Shown here: positions 1 to 8,043 of the stretch, one piece after another
Numbering within the stretch: position 1 is the stretch's first letter
How the letters are laid out: the number at the start of each line of letters is the position of its first letter
Assembly (NCBI GenBank): GCA_002715725.1
Contig: PAZU01000045.1
Location: 1 to 43,712 of the forward strand
Direction of reading: 5' to 3'
Length of the DNA: 43,712 bases
From: Methanobacteriota archaeon
GTDB lineage: Archaea; Thermoplasmatota; Poseidoniia; Poseidoniales; Poseidoniaceae
Notes under the pieces: model-generated
What the model saw: the letters and a program-made list of their open reading frames with translations, nothing else
What the model was told of the DNA's origin: nothing
The model's database searches: none
Program-made: the position numbers and the translations under genes

Positions 1-219
1 ACCTGTAATCCTGCTGCTAGAAGTGGAGAAGGACCGCTTGCTGGAATGCCGATCATAGATGCAGACAAGGCAAGAACTGTTGTGATAATTAAGCGAAGTT
101 TATCAGTAGGTTATGCGGGAGTAGATAACGATTTATTCTACGAAGATAAGACGATGATGTTGTTTGGTGATGGTAAGGCAATGATGACAGAATTAAACAA
201 CGCAATCAAAGATCTGTGA
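1..219 (+). CDS. pntB: NAD(P) transhydrogenase subunit beta, 3' end only
   Basis: Frame 1 is open from the window edge to a TGA at 217-219 and encodes the last 72 residues. The order of motifs is that of the NADP-binding domain III of the proton-translocating transhydrogenase beta subunit: an N-P-A-A segment, G-M-P-I-I-D, a V-I-I-K-R-S-L-S strand, G-Y-A-G-V-D-N-D-L-F, and M-M-L-F-G-D-G-K near the end. In this family the subunit couples hydride transfer between NADH and NADP+ to proton flow across the cytoplasmic membrane, giving NADPH for biosynthesis. The membrane part and the start lie outside the window. The end of the protein is intact. Confidence 0.9.
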   Translation, partial: TCNPAARSGEGPLAGMPIIDADKARTVVIIKRSLSVGYAGVDNDLFYEDKTMMLFGDGKAMMTELNNAIKDL

Positions 220-228
220 TTCCGTTAT

Positions 229-246
229 CCGCCCCTAAAGGGGCGG
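229..246. other. GC-rich stem-loop after pntB
   Basis: A perfect 7-bp GC-rich stem (CCGCCCC pairing with GGGGCGG) closes a 4-base TAAA loop, starting 10 bases after the pntB stop. No T-run follows on the plus strand, so it does not look like a classic intrinsic terminator. It may mark the 3' end of the transcript or limit read-through into the gene at 293. Confidence 0.5.
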
Positions 247-292
247 CAAATTGTGACAATGTTCAATAGGCAATCACAGGTGGCATCGATTA

Positions 293-1240
293 ATGTCCCG
301 TAGGTACTCTATCCTGCTGGTAGCGACTTTGGCTTTAATGCTGGCCGCTCCTGCATTTGGAAACTCACAGGGCCCACCTTGGATGCATAATGATCGCATC
401 ATCCCAGAAGAAGGATGTACCTGTCACGGAGCAGGAGGTTCTCCCTCAGATGAAGTGATTCTTTCGATTACTGGGGTGCCTAGAGTTTACGAAACGGGTG
501 CTTCTTACAATTTGACTATCAGTTTAGCACATCAAACATATGTAGCCGGTGGATACATGATATGGGATTATGCCGATGGAAACTTTACTCCTAGTGACGG
601 TTCAAAGTATGTCAAAGATTCAGGAGGTGCTCTATCTCATGACAATGTTGGAAATGATTGGGAAATTGTCTGGACTGCGCCTGAATCTGACACTGGGGAC
701 GTTCACTTCTCACTTGCTGGAAACATAGTAGATGGAAGTGGTGCGCCAGATGCAGGTGACCATTGGACAATTCTAACATTTACAGTTAGTGCACCAGGTA
801 CGGCCACACCAGATGCTGATGCAAGCCTCAGAACCATAAGTGTTGGAAACTATGATGCACTGTTTGGACAAAAATCTCCTGAGGAGATTGAAGCAGAAAA
901 GCAAGCTGAAATTGCTAGTGGATACCTTGAACAAGGAAATCTATATTTCTGGACAACATTATCTATACTCATTGTAGCAGCAGTGATTCAAGGCGAATTC
1001 TATGAACGAAGATTCGGAGGAGGCCCACCACATCTAGACATGAGTTTGGCAATACCCCAAGGTATCCGTCGAGGAGCAATTACACTTGGTTTAGCGATCG
1101 GATTCGGATGGGCTATTGATACCGCACTGCCATGGGGATACACTCTGGTGATAGGAATGTGTCTCCTTTGGGGCTTATTCGGTGTTTACCGAACTGTAGT
1201 GCAAGCGCGTGCTGAAAAGCAAGACATGGATTTGGTCTGA
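293..1240 (+). CDS. Membrane-anchored choice-of-anchor V/Reeler-like protein with C-X-C-H putative heme site
   Basis: The 315-residue protein has an N-terminal signal peptide (about residues 5-23), a short exported segment with Cys42-Thr-Cys44-His45, a beta-rich domain (about 51-166) and three hydrophobic segments near the C-terminus (about 218-236, 261-279, 281-298). The order of features, a CxxCH-like site just before a domain with G-G-Y, L-S-H, W-x-x-x-W-T-A-P and L-A-G-N-I-V, resembles choice-of-anchor V (Reeler-like) proteins, which often carry a single c-type heme. Here the two cysteines are separated by one residue, not two. A heme-carrying electron-transfer or sensing role at the outer membrane face is inferred. 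The ATG at 293 is the first in frame. The next gene starts 4 bases after the stop, so the two are probably co-transcribed. Confidence 0.65.
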   Translation: MSRRYSILLVATLALMLAAPAFGNSQGPPWMHNDRIIPEEGCTCHGAGGSPSDEVILSITGVPRVYETGASYNLTISLAHQTYVAGGYMIWDYADGNFTPSDGSKYVKDSGGALSHDNVGNDWEIVWTAPESDTGDVHFSLAGNIVDGSGAPDAGDHWTILTFTVSAPGTATPDADASLRTISVGNYDALFGQKSPEEIEAEKQAEIASGYLEQGNLYFWTTLSILIVAAVIQGEFYERRFGGGPPHLDMSLAIPQGIRRGAITLGLAIGFGWAIDTALPWGYTLVIGMCLLWGLFGVYRTVVQARAEKQDMDLV

Positions 1241-1244
1241 TAAC

Positions 1245-2540
1245 ATGGAAGACCTACACCTGTCCAGTGACGACAGGAGCAGCATTCAATCACATCTTGA
1301 TGAACTATCAGGGCGCTTAACATCTGTCATAATTTTAGTAATAATACTAACAGGAATATGGTCAATATCCATAGATGAAATTTTGCGATATATCCTTGAT
1401 CGTTTAGATCCTTGCGATGTATCTTGTGTCAACATATTTTCTCCAGATGAATGGGCGGGAACACGTTGGTTAAGTGCAGCACTTTTGGGACTATTGACTG
1501 CAGCACCTTTTGCGATGACACAAGCGTATTCTTTTGCTAAACCCGGATTGCTACCTAGCGAAAGAAGAGCGTTCGTAATTTGGATGATTATGATGTGGAT
1601 ATTAGCATTTAGTTCACTTGTATTCACAGTCGCTGAATTTTTGCCATGGCTATATGCATACGGGCATTCATTCAATATTGACAGCGGATTAATTGGGAGA
1701 TACGATGCTGCAGAAATGTTGCGGATCTCAATTTCGATTGCTTGGGCCATGATTCTAGTTTTAGCAGCTATGAGTGTCGTAACAATTGCAGGAATATCTA
1801 AACTAATTTGGTCCGGAAATGCTGGATGGTGGCGCCTAAGAATTCACGGCATTATGTTGATGTTACTATGGTTGGTAATACCTGCTGACCTGCCTGGACT
1901 TCTATTTACTCTGACTATTTTGGCATCTGGAGTGGTTGAACTAATCGGATGGAAATCGTTCAGAGCACCGATGCCAATAGGCCATGGAATGCGTGACCTA
2001 TTAGACTCAGAAGGTGGTGTTCATCGTGTTTTGTATGTTGATTGTGAATGCTGTGGAACCTCTCCAAAAATCAGACCATTAAAGGGCATGGGAAGAGTCG
2101 GATATTCATCTGTATGCAGAACTGAAGAAGAGCAAGATCACTTACTAGATGTAGTGAAGAGATTTAATGTAAGTAAATCTGTATTTTCAGGATGTGCAAT
2201 TGATTCGATGCCGGTAGATTACATGGACTCATTGAGATTCTTAGGATGTAGTGCATCGACATTGAATCTTGCACAAATCAGTGTCGCTAGAACAGATAAA
2301 AACGATATTGATTTGAGATTATCAATGGCATGGCAAACAGTTCCATGGAGTGAAGAGAGTGCGATTGAAAGGTGTGTGAAATTGATTTCTGATTCAAATA
2401 TTTCAACTATTCACGTAGGTGAAAAAATACCATTTGGCTTGAACCTTCAATCTTACGAAGCTTGGATTGCAAGTCCAACTGAATCGCTAATTGACAAAAT
2501 AGAAGAATTAGGCATATCGGTGAAGTATTGCAGCAATTGA
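1245..2540 (+). CDS. TatC-family translocase subunit with cysteine-rich C-terminal extension
   Basis: The 431-residue protein begins with a TatC-like signature (H-L-D-E-L-S-G-R-L, residues 17-25), a first membrane segment, and the conserved loop F-A-K-P-G-L-L-P-S-E-R-R (97-108). Further hydrophobic helices run to about residue 235. TatC is the twin-arginine signal receptor that exports folded, often cofactor-loaded proteins. Residues about 255-431 form an extra, probably cytoplasmic domain with Cys267, Cys269, Cys270, Cys291, Cys317 and Cys335; ordinary TatC (about 250 residues) lacks it. The ATG at 1245 follows the upstream stop by 4 bases and gives a normal TatC N-terminus; an in-frame ATG at 1209 would add 12 residues overlapping the upstream gene. 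Whether it is the main TatC or a specialised paralogue cannot be told from this window. Confidence 0.75.
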   Translation: MEDLHLSSDDRSSIQSHLDELSGRLTSVIILVIILTGIWSISIDEILRYILDRLDPCDVSCVNIFSPDEWAGTRWLSAALLGLLTAAPFAMTQAYSFAKPGLLPSERRAFVIWMIMMWILAFSSLVFTVAEFLPWLYAYGHSFNIDSGLIGRYDAAEMLRISISIAWAMILVLAAMSVVTIAGISKLIWSGNAGWWRLRIHGIMLMLLWLVIPADLPGLLFTLTILASGVVELIGWKSFRAPMPIGHGMRDLLDSEGGVHRVLYVDCECCGTSPKIRPLKGMGRVGYSSVCRTEEEQDHLLDVVKRFNVSKSVFSGCAIDSMPVDYMDSLRFLGCSASTLNLAQISVARTDKNDIDLRLSMAWQTVPWSEESAIERCVKLISDSNISTIHVGEKIPFGLNLQSYEAWIASPTESLIDKIEELGISVKYCSN

Positions 2541-2571
2541 TTCAAAGAGCATAACACTCACAATAATTCCA

Positions 2572-4626
2572 ATGCGACCCGGAATTGGTTGGCCTATTGC
2601 AATTGTGCTATCACTACTTTCCGTAGTAGCATTTGCAAATGGAGAAGCCCTAAATGAGTGGGTTAAGGAGCATGCAATTACAATTCAGGATGAAGAGGAA
2701 GGGCCGTTAGTTGGAATTACTGAACAAGAAGTGTGGCTAGTCGTATTGATTGATTTCCCAGACCAAAATGAAAATTCAAATTGCGACCAACAACGAGCAT
2801 CAAATTTGATTGACCAGGGTGCAAGAGACCATTTGAACCAAGGATTCAGTCCTGAATCAACGTTGGAGATCGATTATCATGATAGAATAGTGTCCACAGA
2901 TTATGGTATGGCAGACTATGGTCACGATGTTGATGGTGAGAATGATGTTGGCAGGAAAGGAGTAAATCCACACACACTTGCTCAGGAAATAGTACTTGAG
3001 ATTAAGGATGAAGTCCCAGACTGGTCAAAATATGATTTGAACGATGATGGATGGGTAGACCGTTTTCTAATTCTTCATTGTGTAAAGCCACAAGAGGATG
3101 GGGGCGGTTCAAGTTCACGGATCTGGTCACATTTTTCTTCAATTGAAGAAGTTGTAGAACTGCCGGACGAACTAAAGATTTCTCATTATACGATTTCCAG
3201 TCAGCACTCATCTAACAACTTTGGAACGATAATGCATGAGATGTATCATCAATTAGGAGCTGCAGATCTATACGCAGTTCACGATGACACTGTTAATCAA
3301 AACTGGAAAGGTATTGGAAAATGGGACATAATGGCAAGTGGAAATTGGAATGGTAATGGAGCATGGCCTGCACTTCCGTCTAGTCCAAGTATCGAGTTGA
3401 TCGGTGGTGAAAGACATCAAGATTTGAGACTTGAATGGATGCCTGGCACTAACTGCACAGGTCCAGTTTACACATTTGAGGGACATTCAGAAGGAGGTGA
3501 CTCTCTGAAAATACCTATTGGCGAGCAAGAGTATATTTGGATAGAGTACCGTAGTGACTCAGGATATGATTCTAATCTACCTGGCAATGGATTACTTGTT
3601 TTGCAACAGGACCTGCGAGCAGGTGAGATTGAAGATAACTTAGTTAATTCACATCCTGAAAGAGCATGGCTAAAAGTAATTGAAGCGGATGGGGAACAGA
3701 ATATGGTTGCTGGAAACAATGATGGTGAAGAAAGCGATGTTTTCGGTGATGGTGAGTCATTCGGTTCGGAAGGAATTACAATCAGAAATCGGGATGGGGT
3801 TCTCGTAGATTGGAAAGCGGTTGTTTCAGTAGATAATGGAACATATAGCGTAGAGTTTTCTTCCCTAGAATGTGGACATATTGCAGATATTGAACTCCCA
3901 GATTACGGATCGGTTCTTACACCGGGAGATAATATTCCTATCACTGCAGAATGCGCTGGAATTGAGTTCGACTTAATTAGCAGCGATGGAAGAGAACTTT
4001 CTGTAGAAAATGGCGAAATTAAGTTTGCATCTTCTGGAATTGTGGGTGTTGTTGGATTAATTACGGGGACTATTTCTTGTGCACAAGGTACAGATTTCGA
4101 TGTCAAACACGAATTCGAAATATTAGGTAATATACCCATTGAATCAACATTTGAAGCAAATATTCCTACTGTGGAATCATCGACAATTGAAGTCCCAGTT
4201 CAATTCAAAGGTGATGGAACACAAATGTGGCTAGTAGGTCTTGATGGTCCTTTGTCAAGAGTTGCTGAAACTCAAGTAAATCAAGAACTATCAGATGGCT
4301 CAAAGATTGTACTTGACATCAATCCATCCGGCCTACTTGTAGAAGGTATGGTGATTCGAGGCGAAGTCATTTTAGCGTCGGATTCTGGACATAATTACCA
4401 CATCAATATCGAATTAGTAGCTGGGGATGAAGAAGAATCTACAATTGAGGAATGGACTAGTCCAGCCAAATTAATTCCAATCGCCCTTGGTTTATGTGCG
4501 ATATGGATCGTGCTAGGAATCAAGTCACCTACCAGGGAGGTGGCGACTGATAACAAGGAAGTGCCAACTACTCCTCTTTATGGCGATGACCCAACTTTTG
4601 TTGACCCCTTCGGCGAGACGTACTGA
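2572..4626 (+). CDS. Exported, membrane-anchored M6-family metalloprotease
   Basis: The 684-residue protein has a signal peptide (about 1-24), a W-L-V-V-L-I-D-F-P strand typical of M6 (immune inhibitor A-like) proteases, and the zinc site H222-E-x-x-H226-x-x-G-x-x-D232-L-Y, followed by a Met-turn (D-I-M-A-S-G, Met254). A D-L-N-D-D-G-W-V-D loop (155-163) looks like a calcium site. Beta-rich regions follow, then a single membrane helix (about 635-650) and a 34-residue acidic cytoplasmic tail. The predicted role is digestion of proteins at the cell surface, fitting protein-degrading marine archaea. The gene lies 31 bases after the TatC homologue on the same strand. Its last 102 bases overlap endA on the other strand. 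Confidence 0.88.
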   Translation: MRPGIGWPIAIVLSLLSVVAFANGEALNEWVKEHAITIQDEEEGPLVGITEQEVWLVVLIDFPDQNENSNCDQQRASNLIDQGARDHLNQGFSPESTLEIDYHDRIVSTDYGMADYGHDVDGENDVGRKGVNPHTLAQEIVLEIKDEVPDWSKYDLNDDGWVDRFLILHCVKPQEDGGGSSSRIWSHFSSIEEVVELPDELKISHYTISSQHSSNNFGTIMHEMYHQLGAADLYAVHDDTVNQNWKGIGKWDIMASGNWNGNGAWPALPSSPSIELIGGERHQDLRLEWMPGTNCTGPVYTFEGHSEGGDSLKIPIGEQEYIWIEYRSDSGYDSNLPGNGLLVLQQDLRAGEIEDNLVNSHPERAWLKVIEADGEQNMVAGNNDGEESDVFGDGESFGSEGITIRNRDGVLVDWKAVVSVDNGTYSVEFSSLECGHIADIELPDYGSVLTPGDNIPITAECAGIEFDLISSDGRELSVENGEIKFASSGIVGVVGLITGTISCAQGTDFDVKHEFEILGNIPIESTFEANIPTVESSTIEVPVQFKGDGTQMWLVGLDGPLSRVAETQVNQELSDGSKIVLDINPSGLLVEGMVIRGEVILASDSGHNYHINIELVAGDEEESTIEEWTSPAKLIPIALGLCAIWIVLGIKSPTREVATDNKEVPTTPLYGDDPTFVDPFGETY

Positions 4627-5472
4627 AAGGCAAACACCTTCCCAATTTGAGGGGGCATCTACTTCCATTTGCATTAGCCATGGTGCATGATCTTCCTCCA
4701 CAGGTGTAGCATATACTCTCCACCTACATCCATACTTGAAGCCAGGTCGCATCAATAATCCACGAGAATTCAGTTCATCGAATAAATCGGTTACAGGATT
4801 CTGAACACCATTTACCCAATCTAATTCTTCTTCACGCATAAATTTTCGAGAAAGATGTTCTACACCGAGTAAAGGGTAATCACTCTTAGTTGCAGGAACT
4901 AATTTTCCTTTTGGTTCGATTATAGATAGTCGATACATGGTAACATCCATCTCATCATCAACAATAGCAATTTCTGCCTTACGACTATTTTCTGATAAAG
5001 ACATAGTCCAATCTAATAATTCATTGATATCAAACTCATCTTTTGCAAGAGACCATCTCACTTCTGCTTCTGCATCACCTTTGCTAGGATGAGATTCTCT
5101 GGACCATCTTAGCCATTTACCATCAACTGGCACTACCTTTTCTCCTGCGCTACGAATGACGTCAAATGCTACCGATTTATGTGCAAAATGAGGATCCTCT
5201 GAAAGACGATTGTCAACCCATCCTTCTTCAAGAGGTATGTGCCTGTGCCAGTGGCAAAACATGACCTCCTCTTCAGTTAGTACTATTCCACCGTCAATCG
5301 GCTTACCCAAAGCCGATTTTTGATAAAGTCGATTAGAAAGTGGCTCTGCGACAAACCATCCTGATTCATGCTTAGCAGGAGGCATATTTGGTTTTGCAGG
5401 AGCACCCTCTCCTGACAACCCAATTGGCCGGGTTGGCCTAGACCTTGGTCTGGACTTCCTACCATCTGCCAT
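4525..5472 (-). CDS. endA: tRNA-splicing endonuclease, two-repeat archaeal type
   Basis: The enzyme cuts archaeal pre-tRNA (and pre-rRNA) at bulge-helix-bulge motifs. The 315-residue protein holds two endonuclease repeats. The N-terminal one (about 47-190, starting near R-L-Y-Q-K-S-A-L-G) lacks the catalytic residues. The C-terminal one carries L-L-M-R-P-G-F-K-Y-G-C-R-W-R-V-Y with probable catalytic Tyr254, His262 and Lys292. The spacing Tyr-8-His-30-Lys agrees with the family triad. The double-length form is known to work as a homodimer in several euryarchaea. A basic, proline-rich segment (1-35) precedes the fold. The 3' end overlaps the M6 protease gene by 102 bases in convergent orientation. 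Archease, which supports the RtcB tRNA ligase, lies nearby at 7576. Confidence 0.88.
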   Translation of the reverse strand: MADGRKSRPRSRPTRPIGLSGEGAPAKPNMPPAKHESGWFVAEPLSNRLYQKSALGKPIDGGIVLTEEEVMFCHWHRHIPLEEGWVDNRLSEDPHFAHKSVAFDVIRSAGEKVVPVDGKWLRWSRESHPSKGDAEAEVRWSLAKDEFDINELLDWTMSLSENSRKAEIAIVDDEMDVTMYRLSIIEPKGKLVPATKSDYPLLGVEHLSRKFMREEELDWVNGVQNPVTDLFDELNSRGLLMRPGFKYGCRWRVYATPVEEDHAPWLMQMEVDAPSNWEGVCLSVRLAEGVNKSWVIAIKRSSWHFLVISRHLPGR

Positions 5473-5533
5473 GTTAGGCGCATAGTGACCAGTCTTATGT
5501 GCCTCCCCCTTAGTAGGGATACGAGGGAGCAGT

Positions 5534-6493
5534 ATGGTCGACGGTTATCTGGGAACGATGACAACCGAAGAACGTACTCTTTTGCACCTATTCGACAATC
5601 TACTTCCAGAAGGTCAATGGGAGGCACCTTTCGCAGTTACACAAGCAGGGATATCAGCTGCGGTTCATGTACAAAGAAAGCATGTTCCTAGAACTCTAAA
5701 GCGTCTAGAAAATAGAGATGAGTTGATATCTGGGCAAAGGCATGTACCTGGTGCTAAACAGCGTAGACGAGTCTATGGATTGACAGCTAGCGGTAGAGCG
5801 CGCGCAGGTGAATTAAGGGATAGAATTCTTAATGAAATGGTGTTGAAAAATGGTGAAAAAATCGTCTTAGGTTCCCTGAGAAAGGGAGGTCAAATGACTC
5901 TTGACTTGCTCTCTTATCTCGATGAAGGACTAGTATTCCATGAAAGCAGAGTCATTTCTCCAGTATCAAACCCGGAAGGTACCGCTTCTCTAGACGCACA
6001 AGCAGGAGAGAGTCTTGTCAAGAGAATGTTTGCTCGTGCTTGGGAAGATGGCAAGATTACGAAGGATGAACAACAACTGATTACAGAGGTCGTAACCTTC
6101 CTAGGAATGCACCCTGAAAGAGTAGGACGACTTTCCGATGATGCCAGAAGAGCTCAAAATGCTCCGCCACCGGAGGATGTTTATCGTGATATGCTGCGGC
6201 AGGCTTTGGTCGATGGGGAGATTGTAGAGGATGAAATTTCCTTGTTAACAACAATGCGTGATGCATTCCAAATCGATATGGAAACTCACGAAAGGTTGCT
6301 TGATGAAGCAAGAGCAGACCCGATTTTGGATGAGGCTACATTCACATATCGTGCAACGCTTGTAACAGCACTTGCAGATGGCATGATTACGCATGACGAG
6401 GAAGCGATGTTACGTACACTTAGGGAAAATCTTGGAATTTCTGATTCACGTCATGCAAGTTTGTTGGCAGAACTATTGGATAGAGATGATTGA
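5534..6493 (+). CDS. Winged-helix DNA-binding protein fused to three TerB-like repeats
   Basis: Residues about 9-105 form a MarR-like winged helix: a helical start, a recognition region rich in basic residues (H-V-Q-R-K-H-V-P-R-T-L-K-R-L), and a wing ending in V-Y-G-L-T-A-S-G-R. A linker follows, then three similar helical repeats (about 162-203, 217-260, 274-316), each with the pattern A-x-x-D-G-x-I-x-x-D-E and a short L-G-I/M-type turn. This pattern is seen in TerB/DjlA-like domains and could bind a metal. The protein is predicted to be a cytoplasmic regulator; its target is unknown. It is transcribed away from endA across a 61-base gap. An ATG at 5558 is a possible alternative start, but 5534 has a GAGG motif just upstream. 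Confidence 0.65.
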   Translation: MVDGYLGTMTTEERTLLHLFDNLLPEGQWEAPFAVTQAGISAAVHVQRKHVPRTLKRLENRDELISGQRHVPGAKQRRRVYGLTASGRARAGELRDRILNEMVLKNGEKIVLGSLRKGGQMTLDLLSYLDEGLVFHESRVISPVSNPEGTASLDAQAGESLVKRMFARAWEDGKITKDEQQLITEVVTFLGMHPERVGRLSDDARRAQNAPPPEDVYRDMLRQALVDGEIVEDEISLLTTMRDAFQIDMETHERLLDEARADPILDEATFTYRATLVTALADGMITHDEEAMLRTLRENLGISDSRHASLLAELLDRDD

Positions 6494-6518
6494 AAAGCAG
6501 AACCAGTGAGGGACAGAT

Positions 6519-7571
6519 ATGGGAATGAGCGATGTAGAGCATGAGATTCATGACAGATTAATCAATTTACAAACTCAAATCAAGAATATGTCGGGTGATA
6601 TCGTCTTGGTAGGAGATATCATGCTTGACAGATATATCCATGGATATGCAAATAATCTAAACTCACGCGCTCCAGTTCCTGTTCTCAAAGAAACAGAAAG
6701 ATACGAGGACGTAGGTGCTGCTGCACATGTTGCTAGAGGTTTAGAGAATATTGGACTTGATGCAATATTGTTCGGAGTAATCGGAGATGACTTACCTGGG
6801 GGAAACATTCTCGAGGCCCTTGAAGAAGAAGAAGTCGAATGTGATGGTATTGCAATAATTGAAGACAGGGTTACAACTGTAAAAACACGAATGATTGCGG
6901 GTAGAGAGTATTTGATTTCCAGTCAGCAATTATTGTTAAGATGGGACATTGAAGATGATACACCGATTGATTCTGAGGCTCATTCTTCGATCATAGACCA
7001 AGCAGTTTCAAGAATTGCAACAGCGGATGTTCTAGTAATCTCTGACTACGGACAAGGAGTTGTAACCGACGATGGCGCTGCTAGATTAATCAATGCTGCG
7101 AAAATCGCTGGAGTGCCGGTTATCTGTGATCCAAAACTAACTGGATTGCATAGAACAGCAGGTGCTGATTGGGTGATTTTCCAAACTAGAGGTTTGGACT
7201 TGATGGCCAAGAGAATGGCATGTAGTGATTCTTCAGAAGCAGCAAAGATGCTGATAAATGAGAATGATTGGAATAACCTTGTAGTGCTGCAAGGTGAAAA
7301 TGGAGTGACAATTTACACTAGTGATGAACAGATTATTTCATCGCCATGCACACTAGCAGAACCTCGTGGTGCAATCGGAATCATTGATGCCGCTGCAGTA
7401 GCGGTAGCGGCAGGAGTGAATCTTGGACTTGAGGTTACAGATATTGCCCACTTAGCTAATGCTGCTTGTGAATGTATCATGAGCGGTACACAAAATTTCA
7501 CACTTACAAGTGATGATCTAGCAAATCGCCTAGGTGAAGTGGCTTGGAGTCTGCAAATTTCCCAGAGGTGA
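6519..7571 (+). CDS. HldE/RfaE-like PfkB-family protein, probable pseudokinase
   Basis: The 350-residue protein follows the heptose-7-phosphate kinase domain of HldE/RfaE along its length: V-G-D-I-M-L-D-R-Y at the N-terminus (31-39), A-P-V-P-V-L-K, D-Y-G-Q-G, C-D-P-K, and the L-A-N-A-A-C helix near the end. Three functional motifs are altered. The substrate loop G-G-A-A-N-V-A is G-A-A-A-H-V-A (66-72). The T-P-N-x-x-E metal/ATP motif is F-Q-T-R-G-L-D-L (221-228). The anion-hole/catalytic G-A-G-D is G-A-I-G-I-I-D (284-290). It may therefore lack kinase activity or use another substrate. The cytidylyltransferase half of bifunctional HldE is absent. The archease gene starts 5 bases after its stop. 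Confidence 0.72.
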   Translation: MGMSDVEHEIHDRLINLQTQIKNMSGDIVLVGDIMLDRYIHGYANNLNSRAPVPVLKETERYEDVGAAAHVARGLENIGLDAILFGVIGDDLPGGNILEALEEEEVECDGIAIIEDRVTTVKTRMIAGREYLISSQQLLLRWDIEDDTPIDSEAHSSIIDQAVSRIATADVLVISDYGQGVVTDDGAARLINAAKIAGVPVICDPKLTGLHRTAGADWVIFQTRGLDLMAKRMACSDSSEAAKMLINENDWNNLVVLQGENGVTIYTSDEQIISSPCTLAEPRGAIGIIDAAAVAVAAGVNLGLEVTDIAHLANAACECIMSGTQNFTLTSDDLANRLGEVAWSLQISQR

Positions 7572-7575
7572 AATC

Positions 7576-8043
7576 TTGAGTTATTGGGTTCGACCCACTA
7601 CAGCCGACATTGGTATTCGTGCATTTGGAAAGAATGCCAATGATCTCGTAAAAGAGATGACAATTGGGATGCAATCTATTCTTTTAGCTGAGAATCAAGA
7701 CTTGAATTCAATAACAAGAAAAACTGCAAGATGGGAAGTCTCACACAACGGTGACATTGAGATATTGGTAGTAAAATGGTTAGATGAAGTGCTATACAGA
7801 TCTGAAGTCAATGACGAATTTTTGCTTGAATGCCAACCTATGATTAAAGATGACATGATTGAGGCACAAGTATCATTTGTGTCAAAAGATGATGTCGATT
7901 TTGAAATTGAAATCAAGGCTGTTACAACACATGAATTTGCATTTAGAGAAGTTGAGCAAGATGAAACAATTCCTTCTGAATGGGAAGAAGTACCTTCATT
8001 CGACGGTCCTGGATGGTATGGAGATGTCGTCTTCGACATCTAA
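7576..8043 (+). CDS. Archease, RtcB tRNA-ligase activator
   Basis: Archease helps RtcB, the 3'-phosphate RNA ligase that joins tRNA exons, to form its guanylated intermediate. The 155-residue product shows the family pattern T-A-D-I-G-I-R-A-F-G near the start, I-K-A-V-T-T-H-E-F-A-F in the C-terminal half and a final G-D-V-V-F-D-I strand. I chose the TTG at 7576: it follows the upstream stop by 4 bases, has AGAGGTG a few bases before it, and gives the usual short N-terminus. A GTG at 7534 would add 14 residues inside the upstream gene. The last 48 bases overlap the convergent ABA4-like gene. RtcB itself is not in the window. Confidence 0.85.
   Translation: MSYWVRPTTADIGIRAFGKNANDLVKEMTIGMQSILLAENQDLNSITRKTARWEVSHNGDIEILVVKWLDEVLYRSEVNDEFLLECQPMIKDDMIEAQVSFVSKDDVDFEIEIKAVTTHEFAFREVEQDETIPSEWEEVPSFDGPGWYGDVVFDI

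Noticed and set aside
6519-7571. Functional heptose-7-phosphate kinase (hldE symbol)
   Set aside because: The catalytic and binding motifs are changed and the nucleotidyltransferase half is missing, so an hldE name would mislead.
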